Source of the DNA: a virus
Reading direction: 5' to 3' (one strand)
Length of the DNA: 41,959 bases
Virus record (IMG/VR): IMGVR_UViG_3300010885_018299
Coordinates: 1-41,959 of that record
The notes below the pieces were generated by a model. That model saw only the letters and a program-made list of their open reading frames with translations. It searched no databases and was not told the DNA's origin. Made by a program: the position numbers and the translations under genes. Shown here piece by piece: positions 29,244 to 35,999 of the stretch; position 1 is the stretch's first letter, and each line of letters starts with the position of its first letter.

Positions 29244-29831
29244 ATGGTCAAAGCACCGATGGAACTAACCGTCGATGGGCTCACACTGTCTATCAGCAAC
29301 TGGCAGGACCGCTGCGGAATCGATCACCGGTTAATCCGCTGGAGGATTCGCCAAGGATGGACTCCAGAGCAGTGCGTTGGCCACGAAGATCGCCCGCTAG
29401 TTGATCGCTACGTCGTGAAGATTAAGGCCCGTGGCAACGTCCTGAGCATTCGCGACTGGGCGGCAATCACGGGCATCGCGCACCACACGATTTATGATCG
29501 ATTCGTCAACAACAAATGGCCTGCTTTGGAAGCCCTTGGGTTCCAGCTACGGGTGACGAGACGAGCAACAGGACCATTCAAGAGGGCGAGTAAATTGACT
29601 GAGTTTCAGGGACTGGCGGCAGTGACAAAAACAGTTGAGGTGCTGGACTCGGAAGAGATCGGGCGGCAAGCACTGGCGGTCAGGAAGGCCGCTGGCTTGT
29701 CGCGAGATCAGGCGGCCCAGTCACTCGGGCTGCGACCAAATGCACTCTATCGGCTGGAGCGTGGTGAGCAGCCTTGGAAGCCGGAAGTATTGGAACGATT
29801 CAACGAAGTTGCGAAAGGATGGGTAGCTTAA
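29244..29831 (+). CDS. Regulator with two HNH-type DNA-binding units and a C-terminal Xre HTH
   Basis: A 195-residue protein made of three DNA-binding parts. Unit 1 (about residues 5-45) is LTVDGLTLSISNWQDRCGI then RWRIRQGW. Unit 2 (about 52-95) is GNVLSIRDWAAITGI then IYDRFVNNKW. Both align with the C-terminal unit of the HNH enzyme at 22617. The C-terminal part (about 140-190) is a lambda-repressor-like HTH: ALAVRKAAGLSRDQAAQSLGL then NALYRLERGEQPW. No nuclease core is present. It is the best candidate in the window for a master repressor. Confidence 0.72.
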   Translation: MVKAPMELTVDGLTLSISNWQDRCGIDHRLIRWRIRQGWTPEQCVGHEDRPLVDRYVVKIKARGNVLSIRDWAAITGIAHHTIYDRFVNNKWPALEALGFQLRVTRRATGPFKRASKLTEFQGLAAVTKTVEVLDSEEIGRQALAVRKAAGLSRDQAAQSLGLRPNALYRLERGEQPWKPEVLERFNEVAKGWVA

Positions 29832-30088
29832 TGTTTTGTGAAAACTGTCTTGAGCAGGCGGGTGATTGTATTTGTGCAGCGATTAGAAAAGGCAATGCGG
29901 ATCGGTGGTTCTCGGTGAAATTGAAACCGACCGATAGCAGGCGAGTCAGAATGAAATTTATGGACGGCTCTGAAGCAGATGGTTTTTTCTGGCGAGCAGA
30001 AGGACTGTGGTATTCGTCGGAAGGAAGCAAAGCGGCACGCAACGCTGTCGATCCTATTGAGTGGGCGGAAATCAAGGTGGGCTTATGA
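29831..30088 (+). CDS. 85-residue protein with an N-terminal Cys4 motif
   Basis: The ATG at 29831 shares a base with the preceding TAA. The N-terminus FCENCLEQAGDCICAA gives four cysteines that could bind zinc. The rest is strand-rich (WFSVKLKPTDSRRVRMKFMDGSEADGFFWR and WYSS). Function unknown; the coupling supports a real gene. Confidence 0.58.
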   Translation: MFCENCLEQAGDCICAAIRKGNADRWFSVKLKPTDSRRVRMKFMDGSEADGFFWRAEGLWYSSEGSKAARNAVDPIEWAEIKVGL

Positions 30089-30297
30089 CATCACGGACGA
30101 TCGGATGTGACGGACTCGATGAACTGCCAGAACGAAGGCCGCATGAGCAGCCAGTTGAGTACCTAATCACGCTCCGAGCAATGCTAACCACCGATGTGGC
30201 TGGCGAATTCGAGGACTGCGACGAAGTGATTTTGAGGCACCCGCAAAAGCCGGCATTGATCCGAGCAACAGTGCTAAGTGCGGAGGTGGTGAAGTGA
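30085..30297 (+). CDS. 70-residue protein of unknown function
   Basis: Starts ATG at 30085 with a four-base overlap. An acidic protein with EYLITLRAMLTTDVAGEFEDCDEV and a terminal strand. I do not recognise it. Overlaps the next GTG start by four bases. Confidence 0.5.
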   Translation: MTSRTIGCDGLDELPERRPHEQPVEYLITLRAMLTTDVAGEFEDCDEVILRHPQKPALIRATVLSAEVVK

Positions 30298-30587
30298 CGC
30301 ACACAAACCGCCTCGAGTGGCTGACGGCCCGTGGATTCCTCCCAGAAACGCGGTCCTGCGTGCTGCCAGATCTCGGCTCCTGCTTGTGGGTCGATGGACA
30401 TAAAGGTCTGCGGCCAGTGTCTCTATGGCTGGCCGTGCGCGAAGGCGTTGCGGTCATTCACGGTGCGGGAAATCAGGTGCTGACTTGGGAGGAGCTGCAG
30501 GAGTGGATTGAGCCAACCGTTCAGCCGGAGGTGGTGAAAAGAAATCTTTTGGTGGGACAGAAATCTTTGTTTGGGGATGAGGAATGA
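30294..30587 (+). CDS. 97-residue protein of unknown function
   Basis: Starts GTG at 30294 within a GTGA overlap. LEWLTARGFLPETRSCVLPDLGSCLWVDGHKGLRPVSLWLAVREG reads as a compact alpha/beta protein. No motif is recognised. ATGA coupling to the CoiA-like gene suggests co-translation. Confidence 0.52.
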   Translation: MTHTNRLEWLTARGFLPETRSCVLPDLGSCLWVDGHKGLRPVSLWLAVREGVAVIHGAGNQVLTWEELQEWIEPTVQPEVVKRNLLVGQKSLFGDEE

Positions 30588-31423
30588 GATACGCACATAT
30601 TGACGGAAGGCAGATAGAGGCATCGAGTCATAGTCCCAGAAAAGCCTTTTGCCATGCCTGTAATGAAGGAGTCTTTCTAAGATGTCCTGCATTCATTATT
30701 CCGCACTGGGTGCACCACTCAGGATCGGTGTGCGTCCATGCAGGCTCAACTGGGCCTGAAACCTCGTGGCACATCGGATGGAAAAAGATTGTCCCTGAAA
30801 AGCACAGGGAAGTTAGTATTCGCAGAGAAGGAAAGCTTCGCAGGGCTGATATTTATGCTGCAACTAAGACCGTTATAGAACTACAGCATTCCAGCATCGC
30901 GGACGATGAGGTTAATAGCCGCGAACAGTTCTATGGTAATAATATGTTTTGGATGTTTGATGCGGATGGAAGAAAACGGGTGTTTACGAGGCCTTCCAAA
31001 ACAGTCATGCCTCTTATTGCGGACATGACTGTTTATAAGTGTCAGATATACGAAATGATTCCCGGCCTATTCAATGCGAAGCGATCAAAGCTTATTGACA
31101 TGCAGTCGGAAGTGATTCGCATTATTCCGCATCCCGCGAACTCAAAAATGCAATTTCTTTGCCACATACAGGACGCAGGATTTATTCGTGAAAGAGTTGC
31201 TAAGACATGCGATCAAAATTCACCAACCATTGATTCGTTTTTGCTTAGCGTGTCGTCGGGTGACGTTCCGAAAAAGGTGATGAAAAACATCATCCATGAA
31301 CAGCGACTAAGCAGCGGTAAGTTTATGACTGATTACTGCCCGCATGGTTACGTTGCAAAAGAAGCAGCAAAAACACCAGGACTCGGTCCTGACGCATGGG
31401 CGTGGATTATGCAAAACGAATAG
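30584..31423 (+). CDS. CoiA-like nuclease-fold protein
   Basis: A 279-residue protein related to the competence protein CoiA and other restriction-endonuclease-fold proteins. The core is SWHIGWKKIVPEKHREVSIRREGKLRRADIYA followed by VIELQHSSIADDEVNSREQFY; the R-A-D and E-x-Q-H-S residues form the expected metal site. An N-terminal zinc-like cluster (FCHACNEGVFLRCPAF and HWVHHSG) precedes it. A two-cysteine C-terminal region follows. It would cut or process DNA. Its codon and base use look more A/T-rich than the neighbours, which hints at recent acquisition. Confidence 0.72.
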   Translation: MRYAHIDGRQIEASSHSPRKAFCHACNEGVFLRCPAFIIPHWVHHSGSVCVHAGSTGPETSWHIGWKKIVPEKHREVSIRREGKLRRADIYAATKTVIELQHSSIADDEVNSREQFYGNNMFWMFDADGRKRVFTRPSKTVMPLIADMTVYKCQIYEMIPGLFNAKRSKLIDMQSEVIRIIPHPANSKMQFLCHIQDAGFIRERVAKTCDQNSPTIDSFLLSVSSGDVPKKVMKNIIHEQRLSSGKFMTDYCPHGYVAKEAAKTPGLGPDAWAWIMQNE

Positions 31424-31443
31424 CAATTATTAGGTGCGTGAAG

Positions 31444-32439
31444 ATGTACAGAATCAACAAATGGGCAGAGACGTTTGAAAATGCCGACACGCGGAAGCGT
31501 CAGCGCCTCGGATGGTTCCTCTGTCCATCCGGAAACGACTCAGCTGGATACCTTGAATTAATGTCGTACGGACCGGATGGCGTGGCTGCGTTCGGGGTCT
31601 TCCTGGCGATCTGCCAGTGGTCTGCCACTCGTGGCAGACACCAGCGTGGAGACATCACGCGGAATGACGGCCGCTCAATGTCGGTTGAATTGCTCGCAAC
31701 GACGATTCGCGTACCTGTCGAAGTTGTCGCGAAAAGTCTGCCACTTCTCTGCCACCCTGACGTTGGTTGGATGGCCAATGAAAACACAGGGAAAACGGAA
31801 CAAACAGAGCAGACTGAAAAAGCAGTTCCAGAAAAATCTGCCAGTAGTCTGCCAGTAGCCTGCCAGTCGCATCCCAAAGATTCTCCGATTGTTAAAGGAG
31901 AAGGAGAAGGAGAAGGAGAAGGAGAAGGAGAAGGAGAAGGAGAAGGAGAAGCAAGCATAGACGAAACTGGCGTTTCTGTGAGTGCTGACAAAAAAGCTTC
32001 TGCGCCGTTTCGTGCAATCGCATCGGAGTACATCGCCGCATTTGGCGGAACCGTGCATGTCACTGACAAGCGAAAGAAGGCTATCCAGATTCGTTGGAAT
32101 GACCCGTGGTGGCGAGACAACTGGCAGCAGGCACTGGAAGTCGGATCACAGTCCGAATTCCTCAGGGGGTCAACAGGATGGAAAATTTCATTTGATTGGT
32201 TTTTGAAGCCGGATTCAGTCGCGAAGATTATCGAAGGAAATTACAGCAATGGTAAGCCACAACAACGAAAGACATCTGCAGAGCAACGGGAGGAACTCAA
32301 CGCAAACTCCTTCGACTGGATCAGGCAAGCAGCTTCCGAGGCCGCTGGAGGCGGCTGTGAGGGGCTCAGCGTTCCTTCCGGCACTGGAGCGACTCTGTTC
32401 CGCGAAGAACACGGTACAGCTAACGGCACACGCTGCTGA
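31444..32439 (+). CDS. Replication initiator-like protein with a Gly-Glu repeat linker
   Basis: A 331-residue protein. The N-terminal domain (about 20-120) has LGWFLCPSG, SYGPDGVAAFGVFLAICQWSA and a helix-rich wHTH-like end, as in phage replisome organiser proteins. Residues 152-169 are nine Gly-Glu pairs. The C-terminal domain has EYIAAFGGTVHVTD, WKISFDWFLKPDSVAKIIEGNY, the latter typical of phage replication proteins of the DnaD/O type. ATG 31444 (GTG 31438 also possible). It probably recruits the host replicase at an origin; the neighbouring iteron-like repeats fit. Confidence 0.66.
   Translation: MYRINKWAETFENADTRKRQRLGWFLCPSGNDSAGYLELMSYGPDGVAAFGVFLAICQWSATRGRHQRGDITRNDGRSMSVELLATTIRVPVEVVAKSLPLLCHPDVGWMANENTGKTEQTEQTEKAVPEKSASSLPVACQSHPKDSPIVKGEGEGEGEGEGEGEGEGEASIDETGVSVSADKKASAPFRAIASEYIAAFGGTVHVTDKRKKAIQIRWNDPWWRDNWQQALEVGSQSEFLRGSTGWKISFDWFLKPDSVAKIIEGNYSNGKPQQRKTSAEQREELNANSFDWIRQAASEAAGGGCEGLSVPSGTGATLFREEHGTANGTRC
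31897..31950 (+). repeat. Hexanucleotide microsatellite (GGAGAA)9
   Basis: Nine perfect tandem copies of GGAGAA inside the replication gene, within a 58-base all-purine run (31894-31951). They encode nine Gly-Glu pairs. A perfect repeat of this sort is prone to length change; because the unit is six bases, it would alter linker length without breaking the frame. Confidence 0.95.
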
Positions 32440-32665
32440 GACGTGGGTAGCGGCTTTGTCGATGTACGCAGACCGGCCGACGATTGTGAATCAGGCAGTG
32501 ATTGAAATGGCCGTGAGTGAGGATCCATTTCCAGACCTTGGAAAGTTGCTGGCAAAATGCGAGTTCATTCGGCGGTCGCAGGATGGAACTATGCCGCAGG
32601 ATTCAAGCAAGGTGAGATTCAGCGGCGTGAAGGCATTGGGGAAAGCTTGGGGGCTGGAGGTCTGA
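32249..32665 (+). CDS. Putative helicase-loader-like or replication accessory protein
   Basis: A 138-residue protein whose first 63 codons overlap the replication gene in another frame. The later part (AAETWVAALSMYADRPTIVNQAVIEMAVSEDPFPDLGKLLAKCEF) looks like a genuine helical protein; the first 40 residues are low-complexity and could belong to the overlap, so the true start may be later. Position after the initiator fits an accessory role in replication. I do not identify a family. Confidence 0.55.
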   Translation: MVSHNNERHLQSNGRNSTQTPSTGSGKQLPRPLEAAVRGSAFLPALERLCSAKNTVQLTAHAAETWVAALSMYADRPTIVNQAVIEMAVSEDPFPDLGKLLAKCEFIRRSQDGTMPQDSSKVRFSGVKALGKAWGLEV

Positions 32666-32716
32666 CTGCCAGCGTAGGCAATCAGCTAGAGGCTCGTGGT
32701 TCCGGTGCTACCCGAT

Positions 32717-32772
32717 CGTCGTCCGCTGACAAATCGCTGACAAATCGCTGACCGAGTAGGCAGCGGACGACG
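32717..32772 (+). repeat. Inverted repeat enclosing iteron-like direct repeats: possible origin
   Basis: CGTCGTCCGCTG (32717-32728) is the exact reverse complement of CAGCGGACGACG (32761-32772). Between them GCTGACAAATC is repeated in tandem (32725-32735, 32736-32746) with a partial third GCTGAC (32747-32752). No T-run follows, so it is not an intrinsic terminator. It lies directly after the replication genes, as phage origins often do. Confidence 0.55.
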
Positions 32773-32816
32773 CTCCCTCTGCTTCCAGAAAAGTGAAAAA
32801 CATTGGAGTTATTGAA

Positions 32817-33092
32817 ATGAAAAAGTACACACCAGGACCGTGGCAATACAAGCCTGATCTTTGCAAAGATGACAATGTGTTTGCTGGTGAAAAACGAATC
32901 GCAAACGTGTTCGGGGCGTGTGACCCGCAGTATCAAACTGAATTTGAGGCAAACGCCCGGCTCATTGCAGCCGCCCCCGAGTTGCTGGAAGCCCTAAAGA
33001 TGGTGTTGCATCATGGGCGGATTGATGACAGTGAAAGCCGAATGACACAAGTCGCGGCGGCGATCACAAAGGCGGAAGCGGTTTCAAAGTAG
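32817..33092 (+). CDS. Ead/Ea22-like phage protein
   Basis: A 91-residue protein of a widespread small phage type: YTPGPWQYKPD at the start and the hallmark NARLIAAAPELLEALKMVL. No biochemical role is established for this type. ATG 32817 is set by TTGGAG ten bases upstream. Confidence 0.72.
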   Translation: MKKYTPGPWQYKPDLCKDDNVFAGEKRIANVFGACDPQYQTEFEANARLIAAAPELLEALKMVLHHGRIDDSESRMTQVAAAITKAEAVSK

Positions 33093-33121
33093 CAGCGGAG
33101 CACACTACCGCAATTGGGTTG
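33091..33121 (+). repeat. Intergenic AGCAGCGG element, copy 1
   Basis: AGCAGCGGAGC with CACTACCG and TTGGG downstream, beginning inside the stop codon of the preceding gene (the TAG at 33090-33092). It matches the arrangement of the elements at 33928 and 35011. Confidence 0.55.
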
Positions 33122-33133
33122 AAAGTTGGGTGT

Positions 33134-33394
33134 ATGCGAATTGTTCAGGCAAATTTGTGTCTCAGGTTTTACCGGTCAGCAGGCTGGACGCGGGAAGCGG
33201 TTCGGCAATTACTGGGTGACGATAAGCGTTTAGCTCGTGTGTGCCCTCGGTACTTCGACGAACGCGACAAAGTAAGTGAAGGTAGTTGGACACTGGACGA
33301 CGGACTTCCGCACGACGATTGCACTTATTTTGCAGTGTATGGCGTGTGTGAGCCGTTTTCGAAAGAAGCGTTGGCAGAACACGAGATTGTTTAA
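33134..33394 (+). CDS. 86-residue protein of unknown function
   Basis: A small acidic protein: FYRSAGWTREAVRQLLGDDKRLARVCPRYFDE, then DDGLPHDDCTYFAVYG. I do not recognise it. The start is uncertain: ATG 33134 or TTG 33119. The 107 bases after it, to 33502, hold no gene I would support. Confidence 0.5.
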   Translation: MRIVQANLCLRFYRSAGWTREAVRQLLGDDKRLARVCPRYFDERDKVSEGSWTLDDGLPHDDCTYFAVYGVCEPFSKEALAEHEIV

Positions 33395-33501
33395 CGGTGA
33401 TGGCAGTCGCGGAGTACAGCTCCGCGTACACCATTTTGCTGACGGTAACGAAATGGTTTTCAAACGCGGAATAACTGACCGGTAGTTTTTGAGGTGTGTA
33501 T

Positions 33502-33726
33502 ATGCTGTGCGCGGTCTGCAATTCTCCAGTTGAGTCAGGGAAAGCGTACTGCGCTGATTGTCAGGTACGTACTGATGATTTTTTGTTTGCGGCGGATGTT
33601 ACACTTCGCAGGTTCTGCGGTGGCTGCAAAGGGAATACACGATTCGAAGCAATTAACGCGATGGTGATTTGCTGCAGCCATTGCAGCCAATGTCACGAAG
33701 TTTGTGTTGGGAGAAAAAAGGCATGA
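33502..33726 (+). CDS. Small double zinc-ribbon protein
   Basis: A 74-residue protein with ten or more cysteines in pairs: CAVCN, YCADCQ, FCGGCKG, then CCSHCSQC. These give two zinc sites. ATG 33502 has GAGGTG seven bases upstream. Zinc ribbons this small often bind nucleic acid or a protein partner; the role is unknown. Overlaps the next gene by four bases. Confidence 0.62.
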   Translation: MLCAVCNSPVESGKAYCADCQVRTDDFLFAADVTLRRFCGGCKGNTRFEAINAMVICCSHCSQCHEVCVGRKKA

Positions 33727-33929
33727 GTAGGAAAAGAGAAATTGAGGCGATGGCCGACAGGATAGCAAAAAAGCTGCTGAAGAGCGGTAATTTCGGCGAC
33801 AAGGCAGCTTACCGAGTGCAGTTTATGTTAGGGGAATATGGGTGCGAATCTGCTGCAGGTGGGCTAAATCAGTCAGGGCTGAGCCGCGAACTCGCAAGGA
33901 TACTTCTGGAAGAGTTAAGTCAGCATTAG
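33723..33929 (+). CDS. 68-residue helical protein
   Basis: ATG at 33723, ATGA-coupled. A mainly helical, charged protein (IEAMADRIAKKLLKSGN, AYRVQFMLGEYG and SRELARILLEEL). I do not recognise it. Its stop codon leads directly into the second AGCAGCGG element. Confidence 0.55.
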   Translation: MSRKREIEAMADRIAKKLLKSGNFGDKAAYRVQFMLGEYGCESAAGGLNQSGLSRELARILLEELSQH

Positions 33930-33961
33930 CAGCGGAAGCCGTGTCCGGTGTTGGGGGCAAA
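33928..33961 (+). repeat. Intergenic AGCAGCGG element, copy 2
   Basis: AGCAGCGGAAGC, then GTGTCCGGTGTTGGGGGC, ending at the next ATG. It starts in the stop codon of one gene and supplies the ribosome-binding site of the next, like the copy at 35011. Confidence 0.6.
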
Positions 33962-34141
33962 ATGAATCGAAAACAGAAACGCGATGCGAGGAACGATCGT
34001 CATCGGCAGAACGAGGAGCGGCGTCAGCTTCGCAGAATGGTCCGGCGTCACCTTCCCTACACGTGGGGATGGAGCCGCGAATTGCAAAACGCGGAGGCGA
34101 TGGCGTGGCGAGATTTTGGATATGAAAAGAGCAGCGGATAA
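33962..34141 (+). CDS. 59-residue highly basic protein
   Basis: A short protein with an Arg/Lys-rich N-terminus (RKQKRDARNDRHRQNEERRQLRRMVRRH) and then LPYTWGWSRELQNAEAMAW. Charge suggests nucleic-acid binding. The final codons fall on a further AGCAGCGG (34130-34137). Function unknown. Confidence 0.48.
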   Translation: MNRKQKRDARNDRHRQNEERRQLRRMVRRHLPYTWGWSRELQNAEAMAWRDFGYEKSSG

Positions 34142-34193
34142 CCATATCTCTGCCTGCCTTTTCGCAAATCTCTAAAAAGTGTGTGTAGAGTTG

Positions 34194-34223
34194 TTGACTG
34201 ATCGTCGATACTGTGTGTATACT
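34194..34223 (+). promoter_or_regulatory. Sigma70-type promoter of the gene at 34264
   Basis: TTGACT, an 18-base spacer and TATACT. GTGTGTGT lies just upstream of the -35, TGTGTGT at the end of the spacer and ACACACAC in the leader, which makes possible operator half-sites. Confidence 0.75.
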
Positions 34224-34237
34224 TCTGATATCGGAAG
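34222..34237 (+). promoter_or_regulatory. Operator-like palindrome after the -10 box
   Basis: CTTCTGATATCGGAAG is palindromic at 14 of 16 positions and centres on TGATATC, the same core as the paired sites at 23841 and 23875. It sits over the likely transcription start, so a repressor here would block initiation. Confidence 0.52.
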
Positions 34238-34263
34238 CAAAAACACACACGGGAGACACGAAA

Positions 34264-34641
34264 ATGCAGACAATCAACTGGACAGCCGGAACGGGTGCAA
34301 AGATCGAAGTCAGCGTAGCAACTGGATCTGAGCTGGACCTGCAAGGCCGCCGCAAATCATCAGGCCGCAAGGTTGTGATTATCACAGCAAAGGTCAACGG
34401 TAAGGATCACTTTTGCCCGATGGGACTGCAGAAAACTAATCATCCTGTTGCTGTCGCAAAACTTGGTGATATCGGGATGATCAAAGCCAACTGCGATTTG
34501 GTGTGTGCTGCGATCACAATTGCAGAGTCAGAGATTGAGTCACACAACGCAGCCTGCGACAATCACGAGTCAAAGCTCGACGCAATTGACGCTCAGTCTG
34601 CCGCACTCACATTAGCAATGAGCTACGGAGAGGTCCGATAA
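34264..34641 (+). CDS. 125-residue protein of unknown function
   Basis: ATG at 34264, with GGGAG ten bases upstream. It opens with strands (NWTAGTGAKIEVSVATGSELD then KVVIITAKVNGKDHF), followed by a helical region (AAITIAESEIESHNAACDNHESK). I do not recognise it. Its own strong promoter and operator-like sites indicate separate, probably early or lysogenic, expression. Confidence 0.62.
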   Translation: MQTINWTAGTGAKIEVSVATGSELDLQGRRKSSGRKVVIITAKVNGKDHFCPMGLQKTNHPVAVAKLGDIGMIKANCDLVCAAITIAESEIESHNAACDNHESKLDAIDAQSAALTLAMSYGEVR

Positions 34642-34643
34642 CC

Positions 34644-35012
34644 ATGACAAAATCAGAGATCAAAAAAGCCCTGTCGCTATTGGGCGACAGGGTCGAGCGA
34701 AATCAAACAATGGGTGTCGATGGTGGTGGTTTGTGCCTGACGGTGTTTTGGGTCGATGGTGGCCAGCGGTTATTTAACTCACTGCACGAGGTCGAGTCAT
34801 GGCTCGATGGTAAGCAAGCCCCCAGCGTCCGGAAAAATATTACGCAGCCAGCGGACTGGTGGCAGGCGTTTGAGGCTCAGGCGACTGAGGCAGGATTGAC
34901 TCTGTCTGAGTGGATTGGCTTGCAATGCGTCGAGGGCCTTGATCGGTCTGCAAAAGATGGTCTGTCAAAGCGGGCCGGGGCGCACAGGCCGAAAAAGGGC
35001 GAGGCTGACTAG
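34644..35012 (+). CDS. 122-residue protein of unknown function
   Basis: Two bases after the previous stop. LCLTVFWVDGGQRLFNSLHEVESWLDG is a strand-helix unit; the C-terminal half (WWQAFEAQATEAGLTLSEWIGLQC) is reminiscent of a ribbon-helix-helix-like helix pair but lacks a clear ribbon. Ends in a basic tail and runs into the third main AGCAGCGG element. Confidence 0.55.
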   Translation: MTKSEIKKALSLLGDRVERNQTMGVDGGGLCLTVFWVDGGQRLFNSLHEVESWLDGKQAPSVRKNITQPADWWQAFEAQATEAGLTLSEWIGLQCVEGLDRSAKDGLSKRAGAHRPKKGEAD

Positions 35013-35044
35013 CAGCGGATCGGAACACCGGTAGTGGGGGAATC
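35011..35044 (+). repeat. Intergenic AGCAGCGG element, copy 3
   Basis: AGCAGCGGATCGG, then AACACCGGTAGTGGGGGAATC, ending at the next ATG. The 5' part overlaps the stop codon TAG; GTGGGGGA provides the ribosome-binding site. It closely parallels copy 2 (TGTCCGGTGTTGGGGG). Confidence 0.62.
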
Positions 35045-35248
35045 ATGACAATCGAAGAACGAAAAATGAGCCGTCCTGACAGCAGATGGAAGGCCGAACT
35101 GCGGAATCTGTACCGATCCGCACAGAGCAACCGGAGTGAGGCAACCGAAGAAACAGAACGGCATTACCAGACCGGCGTGATGACTGCGTGCTGCTCGATC
35201 TGGAACCGTGTGACTGGTGAGCAGTTGGTTAATCTTGACAATCTTTAA
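35045..35248 (+). CDS. 67-residue protein of unknown function
   Basis: A polar helical protein (RWKAELRNLYRSAQSNRSEATEE then TACCSIWNRVTGEQL). I do not recognise it. The GGGGGA site directly upstream supports the start. Confidence 0.5.
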   Translation: MTIEERKMSRPDSRWKAELRNLYRSAQSNRSEATEETERHYQTGVMTACCSIWNRVTGEQLVNLDNL

Positions 35249-35262
35249 AAATTTGGTAACGT
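35235..35262 (+). promoter_or_regulatory. Possible promoter of the lysis region
   Basis: A perfect TTGACA box, 16 bases and a weak TAACGT, in an A/T-rich stretch at the junction of the early genes and the holin-like gene. The poor -10 makes it tentative; it may need an activator. Confidence 0.45.
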
Positions 35263-35288
35263 GTTCAAAACCTTAAGGGGAGATGAAC

Positions 35289-35489
35289 ATGGCAGCAAAT
35301 GTAAAAAAAGTATGGTATAGCAAGACCAGCATCTTCGGGGTTCTGCAGCTCGCAGCCGGAACCCTCGCTCTATTCGCGGGCTCGGATCTAATCCAGCAAC
35401 ACCCGCAGGCTGTGGCCGCAATCGCAGCGGCATCCGGCGTGATTACGATTGGGCTTCGGTTTATCACATCCTTGCCAGTGGAGTGGTAA
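35289..35489 (+). CDS. Small holin-like membrane protein
   Basis: A 66-residue protein with two hydrophobic segments: FGVLQLAAGTLALFAG (about 16-31) and AVAAIAAASGVITIGLRFI (about 41-59). Size and topology fit a two-helix holin that would pierce the inner membrane at lysis. I take ATG 35289, because the GGGGAG site is too close to ATG 35283. It precedes the peptidase by one gene. Confidence 0.55.
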   Translation: MAANVKKVWYSKTSIFGVLQLAAGTLALFAGSDLIQQHPQAVAAIAAASGVITIGLRFITSLPVEW

Positions 35490-35492
35490 TCG

Positions 35493-35999
35493 ATGGCCAA
35501 GAAAGCCCCCGCAAAGAAGGCACCAGCCAAACGCAAGCCAGCAGCGAAAAAGCCGGTGGTGCCTGCCGTTGAGCCGCTGAGTGAAGACGCGAAGGCAAGA
35601 GTGCTTGAGGCATTGTGGAACAACACGCATCCTCCAATTTCAGCCTGGCTCGCGAGCGGACTGAAAGCGTTGCTGCTGATTGCGGTCGGCATCGCTGCGG
35701 GGATCTGGTTTGCGGGCGGCATCGATGTGAGCCCATCTCCATTGCCGGCCGACGTTGTTTCTACCGTCTACGACGCTCAGGAAACTGCCTTCCGCCGACT
35801 ATCCGGAGAGCGAGCCAAAGCACTCCGAGCCGGTGAACTGACCAGCGAAAAAGCCTCTGCCGATTGGATGGCCGCGAAGTATCTCCCGGAGTCTGACGCG
35901 GCATGGGCCACGCTGCTGACATCCGAAGCTACTGCGTTTGGCGGCGAGCAATGGAAGGCGGAAAAAGAAGCGGCGGCTGTTGGGAGGTACGCACGATGA
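35493..35999 (+). CDS. Membrane protein with Lys/Ala-rich N-terminus
   Basis: A 168-residue protein. Residues 2-24 are a histone-H1-like run of KKAPAK repeats, which could bind DNA or acidic surfaces. A single transmembrane helix lies at about 51-72 (GLKALLLIAVGIAAGIWFAGG). A helical periplasmic or cytoplasmic domain follows. Spacing suggests a lysis-cassette accessory, perhaps an antiholin or spanin-like component, but I have no motif evidence. Confidence 0.52.
   Translation: MAKKAPAKKAPAKRKPAAKKPVVPAVEPLSEDAKARVLEALWNNTHPPISAWLASGLKALLLIAVGIAAGIWFAGGIDVSPSPLPADVVSTVYDAQETAFRRLSGERAKALRAGELTSEKASADWMAAKYLPESDAAWATLLTSEATAFGGEQWKAEKEAAAVGRYAR

Noticed and set aside
32557-32751. A 64-codon frame running through the iteron region
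   Set aside because: It overlaps the gene ending at 32665 in another frame, its last part is the direct repeats themselves, and it has no start signal.
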